From positions 2,751,001-2,815,000 of the forward strand of contig JAULSR010000001.1 in assembly GCA_030512295.1 (NCBI GenBank): a DNA stretch of 64,000 nt, written 5' to 3'. Source of the stretch: Bombardia bombarda. Taxonomy: Eukaryota > Ascomycota > Sordariomycetes > Sordariales > Lasiosphaeriaceae. Numbering within the stretch: position 1 is the first letter of the stretch; each line of letters begins with the position of its first letter. The notes under the pieces are model-generated. The model saw nothing but the letters and a program-made list of their open reading frames with translations. It made no database searches and was not told the DNA's origin. Shown piece after piece: positions 37,776 to 48,386 of the stretch. Made by a program: the position numbers and the translations under genes.

Positions 37776-40026
37776 TAACAATTTTAACCAAGCCGAAAGA
37801 GCTTGGCTTTTCTGTCGCAACCCGTACCCTGTGGCGGCATTTGCACTTGCTGTGCCACTCTAGGGTTTCAATGATAAGATCTCGTCGAGGGTCCCTGCCT
37901 TTTAGTTTCTGCGTTTTGCGTTTCCTTCGATCTGGGTTCGATGCATTATTGCCATTCTGAAATCTAAGATTCGCTGCTCATCTCTGCCGATTCTAGGCAT
38001 TCTTTCGCTATGTTGACCTTGGTGAGTATCTTGGCACATTTGGCAATTGGCAATAGCACGAGTGATTCTTGCTAGGCGCGCGCCGAAAGAGGCCTGAACG
38101 GGAGTTGACGTGCTAGCAGGGGTGGGTGCTCGATCCGATCCAGTTGATCTTACGAGACGACCCTGATGAGAAAGCTCTGCCTCATTCGGGCTACCTTCAT
38201 GCCCACAAACCTGCTCTCACCCATTTATCGTATTTTCAACTTACTTGCATACTCGAGTGGGCTGTTGCACAGCGGTGAATGGTGCCATTATGCCCTCAAA
38301 GCAACCTCTTTGGGTTCTAAAGCCATCTGCGCTACTTACCGAGGCCATGGACAGTCGGAACTCGGGGTCTAGACCATCTCCTTGGGCCCGATCAAGGAAA
38401 TGGGGAGAACTACCAACACGCCGTGCTACCTACCTGACGACACTGGACGAGCTTGACAGAAAGCCTGGCTTGAGGCCTTGAAGTCGCAACTGGGGGCTCG
38501 ACCATCCTCACCGACAAACATTTTTTCAGATGAGAGTTTTTCTTCTCTCACAATTGATAGGCAATAATTGTTTCGTCGACCTAGTCCATCGGTATTAGGG
38601 CGGCCTTGGTGCAGGTGTCAACCCTGAAGAAAAGACCAAACAAAACCAAGCCAAAACAAACCTGTTCCACACACTAGTTAAGGTAGGCGGGCCTCTCGAG
38701 CTTTAGGGCTTGGTAATCGGATTTCCCGCGTGAAAACTAGCTGAGATAGTGGGCTCTTAGGGCACGATACCTCGGTCTCCCCTGGAAGGAGCTGGCTCTG
38801 TGGAATCCGGCATTCTCTCGAGCGATCAAGCGCACAGCACTACCTTACCTAATTGCGGCAAGACCATTATGGGTTGCAGTCGCGGCGCGGCGGCAGCTAG
38901 GTAGCCATTCTTGGCGCACCTAGGTCGAGTGTTCGGTAGTTGAGGCGTCCATCAGGGTCTTTTGCAGTGATGCTCGCGGACACGACCGAGACGATGCAAC
39001 AGGAGGTCGGAGACGCAACCGAAGATGGCAGGCTATCAAGCTGCTGATGGGGATGGTGATAATGTGTGCCCAGATGAGGCTCTCACGCCTTTTTCTCATG
39101 CAGGAATGAGCTGGTGCAGGTCGAAAGGTGGTTGTGCAAAAAAACGGCGAGCCTGTTGGTCAGGGATGCATCCAGGCGCATCCAGGTGCATCCATCCCGG
39201 TTTCCGCTCGGATCCACGGCAGAGGACAGAGGGAGGAGCCTCATCTCGGCGTATTCCCGGCGGCTGCTGGGGCAGACCCGCAAAGACGAGTCGAGTGCCA
39301 CGACGTCATGCAGCGGTTATAGCTACCTAGGTACCTAGGTTACTGATGACGACACTTTACGAGACTTTACACTGCTTTGTACCTTTGTCGCGAGTGGCGA
39401 TGGGCGAGGACGTGGGCGAGAAGGCCCCTGGCAATGCTAGCAAGTGCCTGCAGAGTGCCAGAAAAGGGGTCATGGGGTGCCACGGAGACTCCCTGCTTCC
39501 GTCTTCGCATTGGAAGGTCCAACCAAGACCCAAGGCTGCTGGTAGCAGTCCGTCGGGGAAGGAGAGACTCGAGTCCAGACTTTGCAGACTTCGGGGTCTA
39601 TGTCACTGCGTCACTTGCGGCAACCACGACCAGCCCACGACCAGTCCACCACACCAGGACCACGACCAAGAGCGAGTCCAAGACCGCAACTGCCCAGTTT
39701 AGTTGCATGGATCGGCCTGCTGCCCCTTCGGTCCTTCCTTCCTCCGCACTGGCAGCATCATCAACAGTTCAACATCCTTGGTCTCTTGACAGGTCAGAAG
39801 ACCTGTTTTTCGTGGAGCCCCTCGCGATGGGTCCTGAAAGTCGCACCTTCCGACCTCCTTCTGCACCTGGTCTGCACCTCCTGCCGGTCTGAACCTAACG
39901 ACGGCGGCTCCAATAAAGCCCAGCCCATTCCCCTCCCCAACTGACATCGAAATTCTCATGCCGCAGTCCGTCATCAGTCAATAATACTCCATCCAATCTT
40001 GTCGTCAACCCCGGGACTTGATCAAG

Positions 40027-41735
40027 ATGCCGTTCCTCAAGCGCAACGAAAAACAAACGACAGACACTCCCTCGACAGAGGGAGATGTCCATCATGCCAA
40101 CCATGATAGCTCCCCGCCCCAGGCCTCGCTCATTGCTGAGCAGAAGGTCACTGCATTGGCATGCTTCCTCGCCGTCGTGGCCTCTATTGGAGGTTTCATG
40201 TTCGGCTACGTGAGGTGAGTTAGCCCCTGTGTGCAACCCCCTTTTCATATCACCCTGTGCTGACTCTTATTCCGCCATACAGTGGTCAAATTTCCGGCTT
40301 CTTCGACATGTACGATTTTGCCAGCCGCTTCGGCGAGCTTAACTCCGCCACCGGAGTCTATGAGTTTAGCGCCGCCCGCCAGGGTGCCATTGTCGGCCTC
40401 CTCCCCGCCGGCTGCCTCTTCGGTTCTCTCATTGCCGGCCACATCGCCGACAGCATGGGCCGTCGCCTCGCCATTTCGGCCTCTGCTCTTTCCTGCATGA
40501 TTGGTACCATCATCGAGATCTCCTCCGAATATGTCTGGGCCCAGTACGCTGTCGGCCGCCTCGTCACTGGCTTCGGAATCGGCGCTCTCTCGGTCCTCGT
40601 GCCCATGTACCAGTCTGAGTCCAGCCCCGCCAAGATTCGCGGTGTCCTCATCTCCATGTACCAGCTCTTCATCACCCTCGGCATCTGGCTCGCTGAGATG
40701 ATCAACTTTGGCACCCACGATATCCAGAGCTCGGCATCGTGGCGTATTCCCGCCGGTATCTCGTTTGCCTGGGCCCTTATCCTCGGAGGTGGAATACTCT
40801 TCCTCCCCGAGTCTCCCCGTTACGCCTACCGCATGGGTCGTGAGGACGAGGCTCGTCAAACCATCGCGCGCCTTGCTGGCCTTGATCCCAATGCCCGCTC
40901 CGTCAACTTCCAGATCGACGAGATTCGTGAGAAGCTCGAGGAGGAGAAGTCTGGCGCTGAGGCTAAGTGGTACGAGATCTTCACTGCTCCCCGCATGTTG
41001 TACCGTACCTTCCTGGGTATGATCCTCCAGACCGGCCAGCAACTCACCGGCGCCAACTTCTTCTTCTACTACGGCACTACCATCTTCAAGGCCACCGGTC
41101 TCAGCAACAGCTACGTTACTCAAATTATTCTGGGTTCCGTTAACGTTGGATGCACCTTTGGCGGCCTGTATGTGGTCAGATACTGCGGCAGACGTAGTGC
41201 TCTGATTACTGGTGCTGCTGTCATGATGATCTGCTTCTTGGTATACTCCTTCGTCGGACACTTTGTCCTCGACCATACCAACCCGCTCAACACTCCCGCC
41301 GCCGGCAATGTCCTCATTGTCTTCTCGTGCTTCTTCATCGCCGCGTTCGCCACTACTTGGGGACCCCTCGTCTGGGCCGTCGTCGCTGAGCTGTACCCCG
41401 CCCGCCACCGCGCTCCCGCCATGGCTGTTGCCACCGCCAGCAACTGGTTCTGGAACTTCATGATGTCGTTCTTCACCCGCTTCATTACGGACGCCATCGA
41501 CTACCTCTACGGCCTGGTTTTCGCAGGCTGCTGTGCCGCCCTCATTGTCATCGTATTCTTCTTCCTCATCGAGAGCAAGGATCGCACGCTCGAGGAGATC
41601 GACACCATGTACTTGCTCCATGTCAACCCCATCACCAGCCACAAGTGGGACGAGAGCAAGATGGCGAACAGCGCGAATACCAGCGGACATCACTCAAGAC
41701 ATTCCGAGAAGCCCGAGGATGGGGTGACCGTCTAA
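40027..41735 (+). CDS. MFS sugar transporter (hexose type)
   Basis: Sugar/H+ symporter family (MFS sugar porter), 546 aa, expected in the plasma membrane with 12 membrane helices. Two exons: 40027-40214 and 40283-41735; the 68-bp intron interrupts the first helix, where FGYVSGQISGFF is rebuilt. Seen: short cytosolic N-terminus, the loop motif DSMGRR, the mid-loop PESPRY, QTGQQLTGANFFFYYG in helix 7 (sugar-binding QQ and N), the second-half loop RYCGRRSAL, and the PLVWAVVAELYPAR stretch in helix 10 before ESKDRTLEEID. It resembles fungal monosaccharide/glucose transporters. The tail (about 40 residues) is too short for the long sensor tails of Snf3/Rgt2, so transport rather than sensing is likelier. 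The exact substrate is not readable from sequence. Confidence 0.95.
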
Positions 41736-43744
41736 ACAGTGGACAGGTCGACTCAGCTCGGGTGAGCAAAAGCATCGCAAGCGGCGTTTTTGTTGTTTAT
41801 TTCATCTTGTCCGTAATCACCATGCTTTTGCGATAATTCGCCATATGAGGCAAGGAATGAGCCCAAGGGGCAAAATCGTTATGTATATATCCTTTTGGCC
41901 AAGAGCCGTCACAACACAGTAGATACCTATTGGTCCTTCGTCATTAAGGACGGAGGACTGGGATGAAGTGCATCCCTTTGCAAATACATTATCATTACCC
42001 TTTTACGAGAGCGTCTTCATGAATTCTGTACATACTTGAAGCGTTATAGAAATTAAGTCTCTTGGACATGAGTATTTTAGCGCATTGTTCACAGTCCGTA
42101 CATCAAAGGCACAACTGATGCTTTCGCCTTGCAGAGTTTTGCCGTTTCTTTAGTCCGCTAGGCGGTGATCTACAAAACGCATGCAGATCGAAACATTTCT
42201 TAGTGGGTTATCGTTGCGATATGAGAAGCAGAAAAAGGGCACGATGAGGTGGATATGCTATGGTTTGCAAACGACCACTCCCCCCTTTTCGAGTCCGTAA
42301 CTCCCCTTACCCACGTACACCAGATGCTTTTGGCCAATTGCATGTGGATAGGGGTGGGCCTTGGCTGGGTACCTGACTGGACCATTATTATAAAGTGAAA
42401 TATCATTTTTGACACAGATGAAGGCTTGTTTCACGTATTTTGATCAGTGATCATTAAGCTTATTGATGGATTCCAAGAGAGGGCGAATCATTGGTGCGAC
42501 CGAATTTTATCATGCTTGTGTGTTTTGTGAAAGAACGCTAACCCAGAAGGAAGAAACCTAACCCACAATCGACTGTCCTAATATGGAGTCAAATCCACCC
42601 ACTACATAGCACATACGACCATAGATAGTGGAAAACTCGGCATCCCGTCCGCTCTGCCCTAGATAAGCCACTAATCGCCAGACTAGTAGTTGGGTCGGTG
42701 ACGACCAGCGAATCCCTGGTGTTGTATGTTTATTTTATATTTTTTTTTTCTTAGTCCTTGGTTTGTTTACTTCGTTTTTAAGATGAAAAGGGGAAATGTC
42801 ATCTTTTTCTTTGAAGTTGTCTGTCTGGGCTGTCTTTCTAGGTTCTTTATAGCACAAGATCCTGCCCATTGGGCACAGTACTAAGAGTTTACATGCTCGA
42901 CTTACTCATCCTTTACGATCGATCTCGATCAAGACCCCTGTAGTCATGTATCTATCGATTTGCTGGTTTGTTGACTCTCCCTTGACGTCAACCCCACAAT
43001 TTACCACCTCTTGTTTGCGCGGTGCAAAATGCGGGCGGCGTGGGGGTGGGATGGAGGGGAATAAGAGAAACAGAACGGGTGGTGGGTACTGCTGCTGCCG
43101 TACTGGGAAATAAAGAACGAAGAGAAAAAAAAGGAAGGAGCAGTGGATTGACCGTGTCGTGAAGTTTGAGGTCAATGGAATGGATCGCGGAACGAAGATC
43201 AGGGAGCAACCTGTGGAGGAAGAGGGAGGAGCTGCTGAATACTGAAGGGAACGAAGGGTGGATATTGATCTTGGTACCTTGCATGGCTGGGTGGGGCTTG
43301 GATTTGTGAGTTCGAAGATTGTACATGAGGTACATGAGATACATGAATGAAATCGTTTGCAAGGGTGGGGTCTCTACTCGAGTGGTATCAACTCGATTTT
43401 ATATCCATCTACAGATGTACTGAGGTGAAATACACAGGTAAGTATTTACGCAAACCACACCCCCCCTCGGATCAATATCCGAGCTGGAGCTGAGTCCGGG
43501 CCATCACTGAGGTGTGGATAGGAGGCATATACGTTGACTACAGACAACACCACAAAACAGCACAATTATCATATCTTAGACACGGGTAGAAGAAGACCAG
43601 ATTTCGATGTTCAAGACATCCTGATTAAAGCTCCAGTCAGCAACATGACAAAGTGACAAGCATGATAATCCAGCCCAACCACCACGCCCTCAAAGCCACC
43701 CCATATACGAGACCAACTCCAAACTCCCAGCACCCACCCTATAA
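41736..43744. other. convergent intergenic region, transporter / rvt
   Basis: About 2 kb between two gene ends. No gene is recognised; frames of 70-124 aa are low-complexity. Confidence 0.5.
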
Positions 43745-46700
43745 TCAGAGCGCCATCTGCCAAGTCACCTTCTTATCCCTCTTCATAGCCAGTACGCCCC
43801 TAGGTAAAAACTGTCTATCCACCAAACTCAACCCCCTAAACGTCTCCAAAAGCTCCTCCCCGTACAGCTGGAGCGACCACATCTTCTCCGCGTCCAGACC
43901 AAAGGGTTTCCGCGCAGCACTATTGCTACTTCCCCTACCCCCATGATTTCTCCTACGACCGCCCCTGCCACCCCTACCACCCCTGCCACCTCTGCCAACC
44001 TCCTCCCAACCATTGGTCCTGCCACCACCATCCCTAACACTGTCTTTTATATCTTCCAACGCCCTCTCCACGCTCTCACTCAGAACAATCTCCTTCCTGT
44101 CCGGCACCGTCATGAGCTGTACGTAAGTATCCTGCAGCCTGCAGCCTGCGCTCTCCCGGAAGCGTGCGTACTCGTCCAGCGACATGAACGTGGCGTTGGC
44201 GGCCTCGGCGGGGTTGATAATACTGTTGCTGCTATTGCAGTTGCCGCTATCGTCAGGAACTAGCGCACGAAGCCGCATGCGTCGGTCGGCTTCGCTCATC
44301 TCCTCAAATTTCTTCTTGGCTTGGAGATAGACAGTGTACTCGTTGAAGAGAGCCACGTTGGCGAGATCCGAGGGAGACTGCCAGAGTTTCTCGCGCACGA
44401 GGAAGAGGCTGATAAAGGGGTTACGGAGCCCCAGGCCGCCGAGCTGCTCGGGCAAGAAGATGAACGCGTCTGGGAGGGACGGGATGTTGAAGCGGGATTG
44501 GATCATGGATTTTACTAAATGGGAGGGAAGGGGTGGTCAGCATCTTATCCCTCTTTTCTCGTTGATAAGGTTGTAGTTGTGGATATGGTTATGGTTATGG
44601 TCGCGACTTACGGTGCTCGACCACATTTCCTTTAGAATCGCCTGGGAACAGCCTCTGCATCATGCGGGAATACGCCTCCAAGATCTCGTCGACATGATCG
44701 CGCCCGAGGCACGAGGCCGGCTCGCCAAACGTATGGCTGAAGAAGCGGCCGATGCAGCTGTTCCAAGTCTGGACCCACGACAACACGCTCGGGCAGCTGC
44801 TGAGCTGCTTCTCTAGCTGGTCGACATGTGCCTTGACAGAAGCCTGATCGATGAACCATTTCCCAGTCTTTGGATGCAGGTGCAAAAAGCCCATGGTGAT
44901 AGGCCCCTCTGGCAGCAGCTGGGCAATTTCCTTGTTTGTTTCTGAGGCAATGTTCCTCTCCCTCGTTGACTTGTCTTTCTTACTGCCCATTCCGGTAGGG
45001 GGTAGGTAGACAGATCCTGTTTTGCTCTTGTTGAACTTCAGTCCAAAGATGTCAGCAAACGACTGTATGGATGCCCAGGCCTGGGCGCTCTTCTCGGGCT
45101 CGCCGCAGAACCAGATGTCGTCATGCAGTCGATATAGCAGGATGCCCGTCTGCCGGTTGACGGCGACATCCATGAAGAACAGCACTAGCTCGCCGAGGAG
45201 CTTCTCCGAGGCGTGCGCCATTGGCACGCCTCTCTTGCGGTTGCGCGGCCCCAGCTGAGGCCGGTCGTCGGATGCATTGTCGAGGTTCAGTGGCGCCTCT
45301 AGATACTTGTGGAAGAAGTCTATCCACTTGTTGTCAAGACCGACGTAGCGCAGAACGGTGTAGATTGTGCTGTGGGGCAGGCTTGTGCCGAACCTGGTAG
45401 GAATTTCAGTCAGTATTGAATATAGTGATGCCGAGATGGACTATTTGACTACATGAGGATTGACTAGTGTGTGATGTGAGGAACAGGCCGGTTAAGGGGC
45501 TGAAAAGGGGCTGAAATGGGGCAGCTTACCACTGAAGATCCGTCTGGACAAGAGCAACGCCATTATCAGCCGTGGCCTCTGACTTATAGGTCACACCGCG
45601 GAGACGATGGATAAGCATGTCCGAAGTCAGCTGCCGCAGAAGCATCTGCTTGATATTTGAGCGTTTTGGAGAGGTTTTATCTCCATCACTGCCGTCATCA
45701 TCATCGTTATCGTCATCGTACAACTGACCACCATCGCCCAGCGATGTCTCGCTACCTGGCAAGTGTGACAGAAAGAAGGTGTCCAAATATGTCGACTTGC
45801 GCTCCTCTTCAACACTGCTCTGCGACCAAGAAGGGCCGAAGAAGTACTCGCGCCTCAAGAGGTTGCGAGGCGACGGTGTCTGATGCCCATCTACGTCTCT
45901 GACGTACACGTCCGACATGAAGCTTGTCAGAGCACATTTCAGGATGTTGCACATCTTGACGTCTATATACTGCACAAAAAGCATCTGCAGGATATCGTCA
46001 TCGGCCCAGATGCGATACTTGCCATTGAGGCCGGCGCGCGGCATGACAGGAATGCCGCCTGTTCCAGCGTCCCAGTGCCATTGCTGCAGAGCCGAGAAGC
46101 GCATGTTGAGCACATCTGCGATTTCTGTCTTGGATACGTCGCTCACTAAGAAGTCGTTCAGGGTGGCCCGCTTCTCATCGCTGAGGAGATCCTCTCGCAA
46201 CAAGCCCTTGATACAATTTTTGAGTGATTCATCGTTGAAGGGCTCTATCTTGCGCCACAGGTCTGAGGTCTCGGACGCAACAGTACTGCGCAGTGCCTCC
46301 AGGGCCGCTTTGCTCTTGTCGTCAGCGAATAAAGGATTGAGGAAGCCGCGGATGGCGGCGCCGCTGGTTTTGAGGGGCGTGAAGACGACATAATCGAACT
46401 GTTCGACCAGCTGGCTCAGGCGCTGGCGTTGGCGCTCGACGACTTCGAACGACGTACTGTCCAGGTCGTCGGGGGGTGAAAGTGATGTATCTGGCGAGGG
46501 CTGGCCCATCCATTCTGTCGACGAAGAGGGATCAGAAATTGACAGTTTCCTATGAAGGAAAAAGGGGGGCGGAGGAAAGAGAAAGGGGGAGCAGAAAAAG
46601 ATGAGAGGGGAAAGAGAGGTGCATACCCGTCAAGAGACGCGAGTACAGATGTGCCATGTCCAACTTGCGGCTCTGCACATCAAGCTTGGCACGGATCTGG

Positions 46701-46990
46701 CTTTCAAAGGTGGCCAACTTAGACAGGGGAATTGAGGCATCGTATCGAGACTGGGCCAGCCAGCGCTCCACGTTGTCAAAGGGACTGGCGCTGTAAGGGT
46801 TGGGGTTCAACCTATCGAAAGCACTTAGTAGGCTAGCCAAACGCTCTCGCTGATCTGTAGCCTGGTCGGCCTCGTCAAGCAGATGACGCTTGCTGGTCTC
46901 GTACGGACTGCGGCGAGAGTCTAGCTCACGGATCCTGCTGCGAGAGATGCTCTGCAGAGTCTTGGACAGGACGGATGCGGGGGAGGCCAT
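43745..46990 (-). CDS. rvt: rvt: single-copy cellular reverse transcriptase-like protein
   Basis: Belongs to the rvt class of domesticated, non-mobile reverse transcriptase-related genes of fungi and some other organisms. Four exons: 46627-46990, 45530-46514, 44612-45393, 43745-44514; GT-AG introns of 112, 136 and 97 bp; 966 aa. Residues 1-120 are helical and charged, fitting the N-terminal coiled coil of the class. Palm motif A is VQTDLQWFGTS with D447, split by intron 2 right after it. RGVPMAH (504-510) is the motif-B-like turn. RLHDDIWF carries the catalytic-type HDD (D541, D542) in place of the YADD of mobile elements. The thumb/C-terminal part has LPEQLGGLGLRNPF, then an RGG-rich insertion near 884-905. 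No endonuclease, RNase H, gag, LTR or target-site repeat is visible. Known family members polymerise nucleotides, but the physiological role is unsettled. Confidence 0.92.
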
Positions 46991-47213
46991 GCTGCAGGTT
47001 TAGGGGGGCGGAGAAGTGGCGGCAAGGTCGGGCCGGGACGAGCGTGGTGGTCGGGATGTGATGAGCTGACGATGTATTCTAGGTGATACAGACAGAACTA
47101 AATGATATTCTATAGTTGCCTCAAGATGTAATCTGACTTATATTGTTGATCGAGACGACGTCTCTGGTGTCTGGCTTCTTCGTCCATCACCATCATGACC
47201 ATAGAATAGTATG

Positions 47214-47270
47214 ACCAAGGGCGTGGTTGTTACGTGCAAGTCAACATGTTTGCTTGGCCACGCCCTTGGT
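47214..47270. repeat. 13-bp inverted repeat with 31-nt loop
   Basis: Arms ACCAAGGGCGTGG (47214-47226) and its exact reverse complement (47258-47270). It lies about 225-280 bp upstream of the rvt start codon and could form a cruciform or an RNA hairpin if transcribed. Confidence 0.85.
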
Positions 47271-48345
47271 TTCGACATGATTTCGAGAAATACCGACAGA
47301 TATCGACAGATTGGGTGAAGATTGAGTGACCTAGTCCGGAAGGAGCGTTCGTCCATGGCATCGACCAGGCTGCAACTGCCTTGGGCGTCCATCATGGAAC
47401 ATACGAGAACGGAAGGCGCCCCTGGGAGTCACAACCGACCGACCTACTCCAACCACGTGTCTCGATAGGGCACTTCACTTTTTTTGACGAGATACTTGAG
47501 GGATAGTTGAATAATTACTAATAGATGGCTAGATAATTGCTTTAAGTGAGGCATCATACCGAATGGAGTAAACACGGTCGGGCCAGCAGATATCCACAGT
47601 ACACAACAGCCCGGCCGGCCATAAAGAGCAATTCCATTGGCTTCCAAAGAAGGCGACAGCTGCAGCAGCAGTAATCGGGCCAAGACACACGAGTTAATTA
47701 CCTTTCGGTCGCCGGGCAGTAAGCCGTGAACATCACTCTCGTGAGATCACCGGGCATGAAGTCGTGCAGTTGTGCAGTTGCGGGATCCTCGCACCATTGG
47801 GTTCCGATGCCTTCGACTCATTTTAGACTCGAGGTCAGCCAAGCGCGCAGCCAATCAAACGGGGTGTGCAGGTCAGATTTGGGTCAGATCCGGTCGGCGA
47901 CTCGGGTGTGATGTGTGATGACGGGAACCTAGTCAGACGGCGCTTTCCCCATTGCGCAAGCAGGAAGCTCTGGCTCGCTCTGGCTAGCTGAGGTGAGGTG
48001 TGGCCCCTTCCGAGGCCGATCCGAGGCCGGGGTACAGCTGCACATCACGCACAGATCACCCAATGTATCTCTTGCCGGAGCGGCAGGCCGTTCAATGTAC
48101 CCCTCGCTCTGGGGGCGTAGCTACATGGCGCTAGAGAACCTAGACCGCAACCTGTACCTTCCGCAGCTCTGGTAATTTTTCCACCCCACCACCGCTAAGA
48201 CGTCGAATGCTTAAGCAGCAGCAAAGCCCATCCATCCACTTTTAGCTGCCCATCAACCCATATCCTCCGCAATCCGGGGATACACCACCACTGCCAAAAC
48301 AACACGAATCTGTCCTGGTCACCACAACATCACAGCAAAAGGCGC

Positions 48346-48381
48346 ATGTTGGGCCCAATTGAGCCCTCCACCACAGTCTGA
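48346..48381 (+). promoter_or_regulatory. upstream ORF in ARO1 leader
   Basis: ATG at 48346 opens 11 codons (MLGPIEPSTTV) ending TGA at 48379-48381, five bases before the ARO1 start. If the leader is transcribed, ribosomes would have to reinitiate almost at once or bypass it by leaky scanning. Confidence 0.5.
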
Positions 48382-48386
48382 GAACC

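Larger units (their letters stand above)
32993..40026. other. 7-kb gene-poor stretch
   Basis: No confident gene. Contents in order: H4 3' flank; an AT-rich island (about 33500-34500); a possible secreted-protein gene, broken or unresolved (35068-35669); short tandem repeats at 35866-35952; a purine-rich tract (about 37193-37291); a 22-bp palindrome (37754-37775); then DNA of ordinary composition up to the transporter promoter. Open frames of up to about 170 aa (39377-39892 plus; 39895-40248 minus) have no recognised domain. Confidence 0.5.
46991..48386. other. divergent region between rvt and ARO1
   Basis: About 1.4 kb shared by two divergent genes. It holds a 13-bp inverted repeat, two near-matches to the Gcn4/CPC1 site (TGAGTGA at 47323-47329 and CGACTCA at 47814-47820), and a short upstream ORF before ARO1. 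No additional gene is seen. Confidence 0.55.

Noticed and set aside
40245..41693. 482-aa open frame antisense to the sugar transporter
   Set aside because: It mirrors the C-ended codons of the transporter. It has no domain, and the sense strand encodes a complete MFS protein.
43745..46990. Reading the RT gene as a retrotransposon or telomerase
   Set aside because: No LTR, RNase H, endonuclease, target-site duplication or telomerase-specific motifs; multiple introns, and an HDD palm motif with an rvt-like C-terminus.
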